From: a virus
IMG/VR virus record: IMGVR_UViG_3300031963_005661
Location: 1 to 64,000 of that record
DNA: 64,000 bases
Direction: 5' to 3' (one strand)
Positions within the stretch are counted from its first letter, which is position 1. Each line of letters starts with the position of its first letter. The notes under the pieces are model-generated. The model was not told the DNA's origin and did not search any database. It saw only the letters and a list, made by a program, of their open reading frames with translations. A program made the position numbers and the translations under genes. Below are positions 52,681 through 60,169 of the stretch, in pieces.

Positions 52681-53264
52681 TTTACTTCACTTAAGAAATC
52701 GTATACAAGTGAATCGATACGTGAATATGGGGTAATGATTTGACTCTTAGTGTTTTCATTGATGAAAGCGCCGTGAGTACTTGGGTTACTGACGATATCG
52801 AAACAGATGAGACTGAAATCGTCTTGTACTTCTACCGTACTTTCGCCCATTTGACGAACCGACCCCATACCACGTGATGAGACACCGAGACGAATATTGT
52901 TCTTGATAAGTTCACGAACGATATTGCCAGATGGGGTTGAAAGGATTTCGATATTTCCTCGAACGTCTTGACCTTCAAACCAAAGGTCGGTGACGTTACA
53001 GCATACATTCTTTAAGTTAACAACTGGACTTTCTGGATGGTCGAGTTCCCCAAGTGCCCGGCGTTGTACAACGAAATTTTCTTTGTATAGTCCTGCTTCT
53101 CTCGAAAGAATTTCCCGAGGATAAATACGCCCATTTTGATTCTTTGCTTCAGCACGTTGAAGAAGTACATTCTTTAACATTAATGGCTTAGTAACATCGG
53201 CTGCTTCAACTAGAAGGTCTTTACCGTATTCGATAACGTTGTATTCAACTAATAGGTTCTTCAT
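52677..53264 (-). CDS. 21: Prohead protease (T4 gp21-like, S77 family)
   Basis: 195 residues from the ATG at 53264 (MKNLLVEYNVIEYG), one base after the previous stop and with AGAGGAAAG before it. GELDHPESP (H76) and LGVSSRGMGSV (S129 or S130) carry the catalytic pair of the S77 protease fold, and NVCCNVTDLWFEGQDVRGNI is conserved. It degrades the scaffold and matures gp23. Confidence 0.95.
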   Translation of the reverse strand: MKNLLVEYNVIEYGKDLLVEAADVTKPLMLKNVLLQRAEAKNQNGRIYPREILSREAGLYKENFVVQRRALGELDHPESPVVNLKNVCCNVTDLWFEGQDVRGNIEILSTPSGNIVRELIKNNIRLGVSSRGMGSVRQMGESTVEVQDDFSLICFDIVSNPSTHGAFINENTKSQIITPYSRIDSLVYDFLSEVK

Positions 53265-53265
53265 A

Positions 53266-53769
53266 TTACTTTCCTCTGATGTCACGGACTTTGCCGGCTA
53301 GATGAATCAACCGAGCTTCCAACTTTAATAATCCTTGTTGGGTCCGGCGATATAATGCCTCACTGGCAATTCCAGACTCACTTTGTAAACGGGCGTTCAT
53401 TTTAATCATCCGTTCAACTTCTTGAAGATTCTTATTGACTTCTGAGATGGCCTTTGCAATCTTTTGATGTGGAGTCGCACTTTCATCTTTCTTATATTCG
53501 TGATACCGCATTTTTGCTTCTGCGAGGTTTTCTTTTTGCAATTGTTCCATCGTGTCTGCTCTACTCTTTAATTCTTCTTCCCCACGATGTGACAACGTAT
53601 ATCCCAATTGAGTAGCAACATTCTTCATCTTTGCAATATTTTGTTTAATATTTCCACGGAATGCTTTTGCTGTTAAATAAGCTCCAGCCCCTGCAGAAGT
53701 ACTAATTTCATTTAATTCTTCTTCAATAAGCTTACGGATATATGCTCTGAGCTTTTCTTCGTTGGTCAT
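53266..53769 (-). CDS. Helical virion-assembly protein of unknown role
   Basis: 167 residues. MTNEEKLRAYIRKLIEEELN is a charged helix recurring in related phage genes; TSAGAGAYLTAKAFRG and a long coiled coil (LQKENLAEAKMRYHEYKKD, INEVNKNLQEV-like SEVNKNLQEVERMIKMNARL) follow. It lies between a helical head protein and the protease. Its stop is one base before the gp21 ATG, suggesting coupled translation. Confidence 0.75.
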   Translation of the reverse strand: MTNEEKLRAYIRKLIEEELNEISTSAGAGAYLTAKAFRGNIKQNIAKMKNVATQLGYTLSHRGEEELKSRADTMEQLQKENLAEAKMRYHEYKKDESATPHQKIAKAISEVNKNLQEVERMIKMNARLQSESGIASEALYRRTQQGLLKLEARLIHLAGKVRDIRGK

Positions 53770-54653
53770 AGGGACTTGAGCTCCTTAAGGATTTCGTATC
53801 CAATTAACATAGCCGTCATATGATTTTCTTTGATGGTTGTCGCGTTTTGGATACGTTGTAATTGTGTAACAACTTCTGCTAATTTAATACGAACGACCTT
53901 ATCGGAGACTTTCTTAGCACGTTCTGAAATTTCTTTTGCCAATCTACGACTTTCTGACATTGTGTACTTCTTTAAATTACCAGTATTAGAAATATTATAG
54001 ATATATTCTTGGAGAAGCTTCTTTTGTGCTTCATCCAATCCCTTATACTTTTCGTTAAAACGTTCAATTAAGATTCTGTAGGAAAGGAAACGAATATCAT
54101 CGTCTTGACTGCGGATGATAGATGCCAGTTCATTGTGTTCCTTGATTTCTTTTGTGACAGCCTTACCAGACAAATGTTCTACAATCGTAAATTGACTATT
54201 TGCTAATTCTTCAATGGTTGTGACATCACCGACGCCATTGACCGCTGCATCAAAATTCTTATAGATTGATGCGTAAATTTTATATGATGGAACGCGAGCT
54301 GCGAAAAATTCTTTCAAATCAAAATTCTTTTTAATTTCTTTAATTAAAAGGTATTTTTGTGTATCTAACGTATGTTGGTCAAGATTCTTTCGTTGTTCAC
54401 TGACTAGCTTCAATAATTGAAATGCCTTCTGTTCAGATAAGTTTTGAACATTAAAGAATGCGCGATACAACATCAATTCCTTTCCTAATTCTTTCTTAGA
54501 ATTGAAGAATTCACGCATTAACTTGACGGCTACTCCGTTTTGTTTGTTTTCCATTACGTCAGCTGTAATTTGACGTACTAGAAGTTCAAACAAAATGCCG
54601 GTGTTTCTCAACTTATTGTGTTTGATACTAGATTTCATAAGATAATCCGCCAT
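53766..54653 (-). CDS. Helical head-cluster protein of unknown role
   Basis: 295 residues, almost wholly helical (LRNTGILFELLVRQITADVM, QKYLLIKEIKKNFDLKEFF, AKKVSDKVVRIKLAEVVTQL). It follows the portal gene, a common place for such proteins in environmental T4-like phages, and overlaps the next gene by four bases. A TATTTATT motif sits only about six bases before its ATG, between a possible AAGG and the start, an odd place for a promoter. Confidence 0.75.
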   Translation of the reverse strand: MADYLMKSSIKHNKLRNTGILFELLVRQITADVMENKQNGVAVKLMREFFNSKKELGKELMLYRAFFNVQNLSEQKAFQLLKLVSEQRKNLDQHTLDTQKYLLIKEIKKNFDLKEFFAARVPSYKIYASIYKNFDAAVNGVGDVTTIEELANSQFTIVEHLSGKAVTKEIKEHNELASIIRSQDDDIRFLSYRILIERFNEKYKGLDEAQKKLLQEYIYNISNTGNLKKYTMSESRRLAKEISERAKKVSDKVVRIKLAEVVTQLQRIQNATTIKENHMTAMLIGYEILKELKSL

Positions 54654-54658
54654 AAGTG

Positions 54659-54666
54659 AATAAATA
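54659..54666 (-). promoter_or_regulatory. TAYTTATW motif very close to the start codon at 54653
   Basis: TATTTATT on the minus strand ends five bases before the ATG; as a -10 element it would give a nearly leaderless mRNA. Confidence 0.25.
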
Positions 54667-54705
54667 CCTTATCATATATTAAATAGTATGATATTTCCTA
54701 GTTCG

Positions 54706-56574
54706 TTAGTTTTCTATGTCTAAAATGTTATCTTCACTTAAGATACTAGGTTGTGCTGTACCAGATTTATGTGCGTTTAATTGTTTAATGAGGTTAGAAA
54801 CTTCGTGATTTTCTAAGGATAATGGTGACTTTTTGGTTGGCTTACGTAATTGTCCTACTCGTAAAGCTCCCAAGTTTTCCTTATGCCCAAGCGGGTCGCG
54901 GCCCCGTGGGTGACTATCTTGACCATACTTTTGACCTTCTTTTGGACGACCTATCTTGGCTTCTTCTAATTCAGAGTCGTCACCACCTTCATCTTCAGTT
55001 GGCATATCTTCCAATGAAGCCAAAACATCAGCTACACTATCAATCTTTTGGTCTTCCGGAGCAGGTTCTTCTGCGGCTGGAGTTTCTGCTGGTTGTGTTG
55101 GTTGTTCTGGTTGCGTTGGTTGTTGTTGAGCTGCATCTAACTTTGCCAACATTTGCATATCTTGTTCAACTTTCTTTTGTTCTTCCTTCGCATCATCTTG
55201 AGCGATTTGAAGAATATTATGATATACCCAATCACGGGAAAGGAACTTACTATTAGCAATTTGTTCTGCTAAGGAGACTTTTTCCTTCCACAAGTTTAAC
55301 TTTTCTTGTTCGTAAATGACCGATGGTGAAGTCATTTCAAGCTCAAAGTCAATCAATTCTTCGTCGGTAAATCCTTGAACATATAAGTGAATAATTGCAA
55401 TCTTGGTGAGTTCTGATACGACAATACGTTGAATGCGTTCGATGGTACGAGCGAACCGAACGTCTTGTGCTGCCAATGATGCCTTACCACTATTATCTTC
55501 TTCGTACCCCAAGAATGACTTTGGTACCTTGAAGGCTGCCATCAACTTATTACGGAGATATTCGATATCTTCAATAGCGTTGAATTGGAGGCCTGGGAGA
55601 TTGGTAATATCTGTTCCAGAATCCTTACCACGAACTGGAAGATAGAAATCTTCCGTGATGTTCATCATATTGTAACGAAGATTGTAGTCACCCGTCTTTG
55701 GGTCCACTAATGGTACTTTCTTCATGCGGTCAATGATACGTTGCATATGCGTATCAATTTCAGCTGGTGGGATATTACCGATATCTACCAAGACCTTACG
55801 CTTGTCTGGTGCTCTCATAATACGATGAATTAACATCGCGTCTTCCATCAATTGAAGTTGCTTCCAAATACGACGACCGCCTTCAATCATCGCCTTTCCG
55901 TATGGAAGGAAGTTCGTATCAGAAAGGAGACGGAAGTGTGCGATTTCGTAATTATCAAATTCCTTCTTACCTAGTGCTAAGAAGTCATTTTCAATCTTGA
56001 ACTTGACTGAGAATGGATTGCCTGGGTCTTGGCCTTCTACACGGATGGTTTCATAGATGGAAAGTGGAATAGCGTTTACCACACCGTACTTTTCATCGAT
56101 GTCAAGGAATAAAAAGAAATCTCCATACTTAGCCATATTTCTGACCCATGGCCAGAGATTGAATTCAACATTCAATACATCATAGAATAAGTTATGGAGA
56201 ATATCTTGAATTTGTTGGTTTTTTGAACGGATACTAAGTACTTGTCCGAATTCATCTTTTACAGTTGATTCGTCGGCGTAAATGTCCATAACCGATGAAA
56301 TGATAGGGTCATTATCCATCATATCATAGTCACGGAACAATTGAAGGCGTGACCCTTGGAATGCTGCTGACGATTCGTAACGACCACCAGCTGCACCATA
56401 TCCTCCCGTCATTGATGAATAGACGCGGTGGTATCTATCAATACCGCGTCTATTGATAAACGACTGGATATTGTCGGTGTCAGCGACTTTTAATCTTTTA
56501 CCGCCTACATTACGGACAACTGTATTTGTTGAAAACAGTTTCCGTAGGCGACCAAACACACTAGTATCTGCCAT
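54706..56574 (-). CDS. 20: Portal protein (T4 gp20-like)
   Basis: 622 residues. FRDYDMMDNDPIISSVMDIY, YADESTVKDEFGQVLSIRSK, LPYGKAMIEGGRRIWKQLQL and HRIMRAPDKRKVLVDIGNIP are core portal segments; YNLRYNMMNITEDFYLPVRG, LAAFKVPKSFLGYEEDNSGK follow. The C-terminal ~120 residues form a Gln/Pro/acidic tail longer than in T4. A dodecamer of this protein forms the DNA entry vertex and starts head assembly. GAGGGG precedes the ATG. Confidence 0.96.
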   Translation of the reverse strand: MADTSVFGRLRKLFSTNTVVRNVGGKRLKVADTDNIQSFINRRGIDRYHRVYSSMTGGYGAAGGRYESSAAFQGSRLQLFRDYDMMDNDPIISSVMDIYADESTVKDEFGQVLSIRSKNQQIQDILHNLFYDVLNVEFNLWPWVRNMAKYGDFFLFLDIDEKYGVVNAIPLSIYETIRVEGQDPGNPFSVKFKIENDFLALGKKEFDNYEIAHFRLLSDTNFLPYGKAMIEGGRRIWKQLQLMEDAMLIHRIMRAPDKRKVLVDIGNIPPAEIDTHMQRIIDRMKKVPLVDPKTGDYNLRYNMMNITEDFYLPVRGKDSGTDITNLPGLQFNAIEDIEYLRNKLMAAFKVPKSFLGYEEDNSGKASLAAQDVRFARTIERIQRIVVSELTKIAIIHLYVQGFTDEELIDFELEMTSPSVIYEQEKLNLWKEKVSLAEQIANSKFLSRDWVYHNILQIAQDDAKEEQKKVEQDMQMLAKLDAAQQQPTQPEQPTQPAETPAAEEPAPEDQKIDSVADVLASLEDMPTEDEGGDDSELEEAKIGRPKEGQKYGQDSHPRGRDPLGHKENLGALRVGQLRKPTKKSPLSLENHEVSNLIKQLNAHKSGTAQPSILSEDNILDIEN

Positions 56575-56584
56575 AACCCCTCAC

Positions 56585-56920
56585 TTAGTAAGTAAGAATT
56601 AAATCGACCGCCTTCATAATTGGGAAGAAGTCGATTTCTTTATTATCTTCTGCGATATCTTCAAGAACAAGTCGTAATTCAGCGACCTTGCCTACCAATA
56701 CCATCTTTAATAACTTCCAGTGGTCGTGATTGAAGATAGTATATGGAGTTTCGTTTAGTGCTGTTGCTAATGTCTTTAATTCAACATAGGCGCCAGCCAA
56801 TTTGTTTTGTTCGGCTTCACTTAATTGTGGTGCCAAATTTTCTAAAATAGCTTCAATACGCGTTAAACTAACGCGATTTTCTACGTTTTCTGACAATAAG
56901 TCCTTTAACTTTGTACTCAT
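56585..56920 (-). CDS. Small helical hypothetical protein
   Basis: 111 residues from the ATG at 56920 (MSTKLKDLLSENVENRVSL), with GGAG eight bases before it and one base after the previous stop. Helical throughout (LTRIEAILENLAPQLSEAEQ, LLKMVLVGKVAELRLVLED). It is the last gene before the portal and may be an assembly helper; family not recognised. Confidence 0.75.
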   Translation of the reverse strand: MSTKLKDLLSENVENRVSLTRIEAILENLAPQLSEAEQNKLAGAYVELKTLATALNETPYTIFNHDHWKLLKMVLVGKVAELRLVLEDIAEDNKEIDFFPIMKAVDLILTY

Positions 56921-56921
56921 T

Positions 56922-57137
56922 TTATTTCTCCACATACTTCTTAAGTAATGTATAATATTTTGGGTTCTCTGTCAAGTGGGCCGCGGCAATTTTTGCCGTC
57001 ATTACCACGTTTCCATTCGTAACATCTTTGTGTTCCATTTCTACATTCATTCCCATATGGAATTCTTTAGGGTCGAATGTATAACCCATTTTCTTTAATA
57101 CAGCGTCGGAAATCTTCCGTGAGACTTTTTCTTTCAT
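56922..57137 (-). CDS. DUF5661-like small protein
   Basis: 71 residues from the ATG at 57137 (MKEKVSRKISDAVLKKMG). FHMGMNVEMEHKDVTNG and AKIAAAHLTENPKYYTLLKK match a small conserved family seen in phages and some bacteria. Role unknown. The coding end contains TTGACA with a -10-like TACATT 17 bases on, which might add transcription into the portal gene. Confidence 0.78.
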   Translation of the reverse strand: MKEKVSRKISDAVLKKMGYTFDPKEFHMGMNVEMEHKDVTNGNVVMTAKIAAAHLTENPKYYTLLKKYVEK

Positions 57138-57138
57138 A

Positions 57139-57555
57139 TTACCACTTCCGGCAAGACCAGTATCTTGCCTTAGTACGTGGACCTGGATTTGCGCAGTTGT
57201 GTCTTGCACGGAATGACTTACGACGAGCTGGATTAGACTTCTTAATTCTCATCGTCTTGTCACCAAAGTTGACCTTCTTAACGTTACCAGTGCTTGGGTC
57301 TTTTACGAATACTTTGAACTTTTTAACGTCACCCCGCATTGGTTTTCCAAGAGGAACTTTACGACCGTGGTATTCGGCCTCTTCAAGAGGTTCTGTAGCC
57401 GACCGTAAAATTTGCATTGCCAAGCACCGTGGACAATAATCTTCAATAATATCGTCTTCATTGATAGGAACGCAGTTTGGGACCATTTTGCCACTTTTGT
57501 CTTTCATCCCAACTTGCTTATATCCTTCCCAACAGGCTTCAGTAATATTTTCCAT
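57139..57555 (-). CDS. Small basic Cys-containing phage protein
   Basis: 138 residues. EACWEGYKQVGMKDKSGKMV, CPRCLAMQ, HGRKVPLGKPMRGDVKKFKV, FGDKTMRIKKSNPARRKSFR and a final RYWSCRKW form a pattern repeated in environmental T4-like phages. The net charge is strongly basic. A CPRC pair suggests zinc. Start overlaps the previous stop (TAATG). Possibly a DNA-binding internal head protein. Confidence 0.75.
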   Translation of the reverse strand: MENITEACWEGYKQVGMKDKSGKMVPNCVPINEDDIIEDYCPRCLAMQILRSATEPLEEAEYHGRKVPLGKPMRGDVKKFKVFVKDPSTGNVKKVNFGDKTMRIKKSNPARRKSFRARHNCANPGPRTKARYWSCRKW

Positions 57556-57890
57556 TATTCTTCTTCCTTCTTAAACGTGGATACCATTGTTGGTTTCCCA
57601 CCCGGATTTCCTGCTTTACGTTTACGAGTGACTGCTGACCGCTTTTCACCCTTACTCATTGCTGCCGCAGAACGTGCTGGACGACACTTTGGATATTTAC
57701 GTGACCCAGATGAACCACGTTCTCCCTTACCAGCAGAAGCTCCACACGGTGGATGCTTGCCGGTCTTTGGGTCTTTACGAGAAATATCAACCCACTTTTG
57801 ACGAAGCCACTTACCAAGACTTCCCTTGGTTTTATACTTTTCGTCAAGGTCAATAGATACTTCAACTAATAAGTCGGAAAGTCGTGTCAT
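57555..57890 (-). CDS. DUF5872-like basic protein
   Basis: 111 residues. KGSLGKWLRQKWVDISRKDP, KHPPCGASAGKGERGSSGSR, YPKCRPARSAAAMSKGEKRS and a basic tail match DUF5872. Very rich in Lys and Arg, so nucleic-acid binding is likely but unproven. Its start overlaps the stop of the gene upstream (ATGA). Confidence 0.75.
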   Translation of the reverse strand: MTRLSDLLVEVSIDLDEKYKTKGSLGKWLRQKWVDISRKDPKTGKHPPCGASAGKGERGSSGSRKYPKCRPARSAAAMSKGEKRSAVTRKRKAGNPGGKPTMVSTFKKEEE

Positions 57891-58222
57891 ACTGGTTTTG
57901 ATTTAGTTATGCCGCCACTTTTTCGCTTTTTGCGACCAGCACAATGTGCTCGTTGACTAAAACCTTTTGGATTACTACAATCGATAGACTTCTTATATTT
58001 CTTTGTCCACTTTTCATCTATGGAATCTAACCCAACTCTTGCCATAAACTCTTTTGGATTGATTTCAATTTTACTTTGTTTAAAATCTTTTAATCTATCC
58101 ATTGCCATTTCTTTTCTATTATCGATATCTTTTACTTGATTAAGCATATCAACAACCCCGTCAATCATCTCTTTTTGATGAGGTTGTTCTTCTTCAAGTA
58201 AGATATCCATTAACTTAATCAT
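57887..58222 (-). CDS. Small basic protein with C-terminal CxNPKGFSQRAHC motif
   Basis: 111 residues from the ATG at 58222 (MIKLMDILLEEEQPHQKEM), overlapping the previous stop as ATGA. The N-terminal half is an acidic helix; the end has KKYKKSIDCSNPKGFSQRAH then CAGRKKRKSGG, where two Cys and one His might bind zinc. This basic motif recurs in environmental phages next to terminase and portal genes. Confidence 0.72.
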   Translation of the reverse strand: MIKLMDILLEEEQPHQKEMIDGVVDMLNQVKDIDNRKEMAMDRLKDFKQSKIEINPKEFMARVGLDSIDEKWTKKYKKSIDCSNPKGFSQRAHCAGRKKRKSGGITKSKPV

Positions 58223-58524
58223 TTTTTTCCCTTCTTCCAACCACCACCCATACTCTTATATTTCTTTGCTGCCCATAAGTTAGCGTATGCAGATGGATAG
58301 ACCTTGAACTTTGAACGTGCTGCTGCCTTAGCCTTTGCCCACTTGTCTGGGCTAGTTGGGATATTCCGTTCTAAGATATCACTGATACGTGCAGTACGGA
58401 TTGCTAAATCTTTTGGGTCAGTGGAAGGCATTTCTTCTGGTTGTTCTTGACCAAAATCTCCTTTGGTTTGGTTGAATACCGCCCCATCGGAATATCCTTC
58501 TGGAAAAAAGTCTCTGTATCTCAT
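58219..58524 (-). CDS. Small phage protein with DKWAKAKAAAR motif
   Basis: 101 residues. The C-terminal WAKAKAAARSKFKVYPSAYA then NLWAAKKYKSMGGGWKK is a strongly conserved module of unknown function in environmental T4-like phages. The N-terminal part is loosely structured. No clear SD precedes the ATG, so it may be translated by coupling to the gene upstream, three bases away. Confidence 0.72.
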   Translation of the reverse strand: MRYRDFFPEGYSDGAVFNQTKGDFGQEQPEEMPSTDPKDLAIRTARISDILERNIPTSPDKWAKAKAAARSKFKVYPSAYANLWAAKKYKSMGGGWKKGKK

Positions 58525-58526
58525 TT

Positions 58527-58889
58527 TTACTTTAAAAATTTAAGCTTGTAATGTGTACTGGAAATTAACCCTGAAATTTCATCAATCGTGTTATTAAGTT
58601 CACCGTCTTGTGGTAAATCTTTACGAGCGTTATCCACATATGACAATAAACCTGCAAAATATCGAAGGGTTGAATCATCTTCAAAGATTTGGGTAGTTGG
58701 CTTATATCCCTTCAAAATACCATACCGACCTTGATATGATTCTACATAAGTGTCAATTAAGTCCACGATACCTTCATAATACCCTTGTAATGCCTTATGT
58801 TGGGCATATGATTGGGTTTGAAGATGGAAGATATGTGCTTGTTCCCGGCTAGCGAGAAGCACTGAAATGAATTTTGCGACGGATTCCAT
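58527..58889 (-). CDS. Ferritin-like/Dps-like helical protein (DUF5856-like)
   Basis: 120 residues from the ATG at 58889, which overlaps the previous stop (TAATG). FISVLLASREQAHIFHLQTQ, HKALQGYYEGIVDLIDTYVE and a long C-terminal helix read like the four-helix Dps/ferritin-like pattern, but the iron ligands are incomplete. The role in a phage is unknown. Confidence 0.72.
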   Translation of the reverse strand: MESVAKFISVLLASREQAHIFHLQTQSYAQHKALQGYYEGIVDLIDTYVESYQGRYGILKGYKPTTQIFEDDSTLRYFAGLLSYVDNARKDLPQDGELNNTIDEISGLISSTHYKLKFLK

Positions 58890-59779
58890 TATTCTTCCTT
58901 TTTTTGTGAGTGATATCCTTTCTTCTTCATCCAATGTGCAAGTGCCCAAGGATTATCAATTTCCTTATGCTTCTTCATAGCGAGAACAGTTTTTTCCCAA
59001 CCTTCTGGAGCTGCTTCACTGACTTCTTCCTTCATTGCTGCCATATCTTGGTCTACTGGGGCGTCGGTCTTTTCTTCTTCGCCGTATTCGTGATATCCAG
59101 TATTTGCTTGGTCAAGATTGTTTTCAGCAACAGCGATATGGTCTTGAATCCATGCTGGAATGTCCTTTTCTTCCATTCCAAGCTTACCCTTTAATTCAGT
59201 TGCGTGTTTGATGATAGAGTCGAGGGTCTTAATTCCCATTGATACTTCATGATCTTCCCCAACTGCTTCATCAGCTTTCTTACCAGCACGAAGTTTTGCT
59301 AAGTCATCACCTTCAATCTTGCCGTCTCCATCAACGTCAAGTTTCTTCTGACCAGCAGTTAATTCTTCCATTTGAACCAAAAGCTCATCAACCTTCTTTT
59401 CTTGGTCTGGGGTCATTTGCATTCCCTTGAGCTTCTTTAATTTCATTCCAACCAACGACTTTTTATCAACAGCTGCAGTTGGAGCTGGTGTTGGTTCTTC
59501 GTGTGATTCTTCTTTAAGTGGTGTTATGGACGGTACTTCAACAAGCCCCATTAATCTAATCATATCAGTCTCCAACTTCGGTGTAGAAAAGTCTGTTTCT
59601 TTGTTACTCTTTTGTGCCGATTGATATTGCTTATACAGTCTTCGTTTTGCCATTATATACTTGTCATTTTTATCAATCTTACCATCATTGTTTACATCCG
59701 CATCTTCTGACCCAGGTGGATCGTGACGCTTATGTGAATGCTTATATTGCTCAAAATTAAAAAATAACTTATATTGCAT
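58889..59779 (-). CDS. EF-hand/dockerin-like calcium-binding protein
   Basis: 296 residues from the ATG at 59779 with GGAAGT before it. Two DxDxDG loops: DADVNNDGKIDKNDKYIMAK near residue 25 and LDVDGDGKIEGDDLAKLRAG near 170, typical of EF-hand or dockerin calcium sites. Between them lies a Pro/Ala/Lys-rich linker. The end has IDNPWALAHWMKKKGY, another module shared among phage genes here. It may be a calcium-stabilised virion or scaffold component. Confidence 0.75.
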   Translation of the reverse strand: MQYKLFFNFEQYKHSHKRHDPPGSEDADVNNDGKIDKNDKYIMAKRRLYKQYQSAQKSNKETDFSTPKLETDMIRLMGLVEVPSITPLKEESHEEPTPAPTAAVDKKSLVGMKLKKLKGMQMTPDQEKKVDELLVQMEELTAGQKKLDVDGDGKIEGDDLAKLRAGKKADEAVGEDHEVSMGIKTLDSIIKHATELKGKLGMEEKDIPAWIQDHIAVAENNLDQANTGYHEYGEEEKTDAPVDQDMAAMKEEVSEAAPEGWEKTVLAMKKHKEIDNPWALAHWMKKKGYHSQKKEE

Positions 59780-59781
59780 TA

Positions 59782-60114
59782 TTACTTCCGTTTGTCGTCG
59801 CTCTTCGTAGAACCACTTTGTCTGAATGCGGCCGAGGATGCTGCTGCCCAAAGATAATCTTTCCATTCATCACCATACTTCTTTCTGAACTTACTGACTT
59901 TCTTTTCGTCACGCATCATAGCTTGACCAATCTTCTTACGAAGGTCAACTTGAGACTTACTCATTTTACGAGCAGTCTTACGATTATACGGTTGTGGGAC
60001 GGACTTTTCGTCTAAACATCCCTCACCTTCACAGATTTCTTCTTTTTCCATTCGTGATTTGATTGCTGCTTCTAATTCTTCACGAATTATACGACGAATA
60101 TCTTCTGCCTTCAT
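59782..60114 (-). CDS. Small basic phage protein upstream of the EF-hand gene
   Basis: 110 residues. N-terminal IRRIIREELEAAIKSRMEK helix, a CEGEGC pair, then KTARKMSKSQVDLRKKIGQA and KKYGDEWKDYLWAAASSAAF, the last a module common in this gene neighbourhood of environmental phages. Role unknown. It is the first gene after the terminase gene and has a TACTTATA motif upstream. Confidence 0.74.
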   Translation of the reverse strand: MKAEDIRRIIREELEAAIKSRMEKEEICEGEGCLDEKSVPQPYNRKTARKMSKSQVDLRKKIGQAMMRDEKKVSKFRKKYGDEWKDYLWAAASSAAFRQSGSTKSDDKRK

Positions 60115-60153
60115 AGGAATTCTCGAAAAATATTGTATAAAATGACACTACTA

Positions 60154-60161
60154 TATAAGTA
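60154..60161 (-). promoter_or_regulatory. TAYTTATW motif before the small-protein cluster
   Basis: TACTTATA on the minus strand, 40 bases upstream of the ATG at 60114. Confidence 0.4.
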
Positions 60162-60169
60162 TAAGACAA

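Noticed and set aside
56938-56975. TTGACA-like promoter before the small gene at 56920
   Set aside because: The -10 candidates are poor or mis-spaced and the whole stretch is coding sequence of the DUF5661-like gene; mentioned only in that entry.
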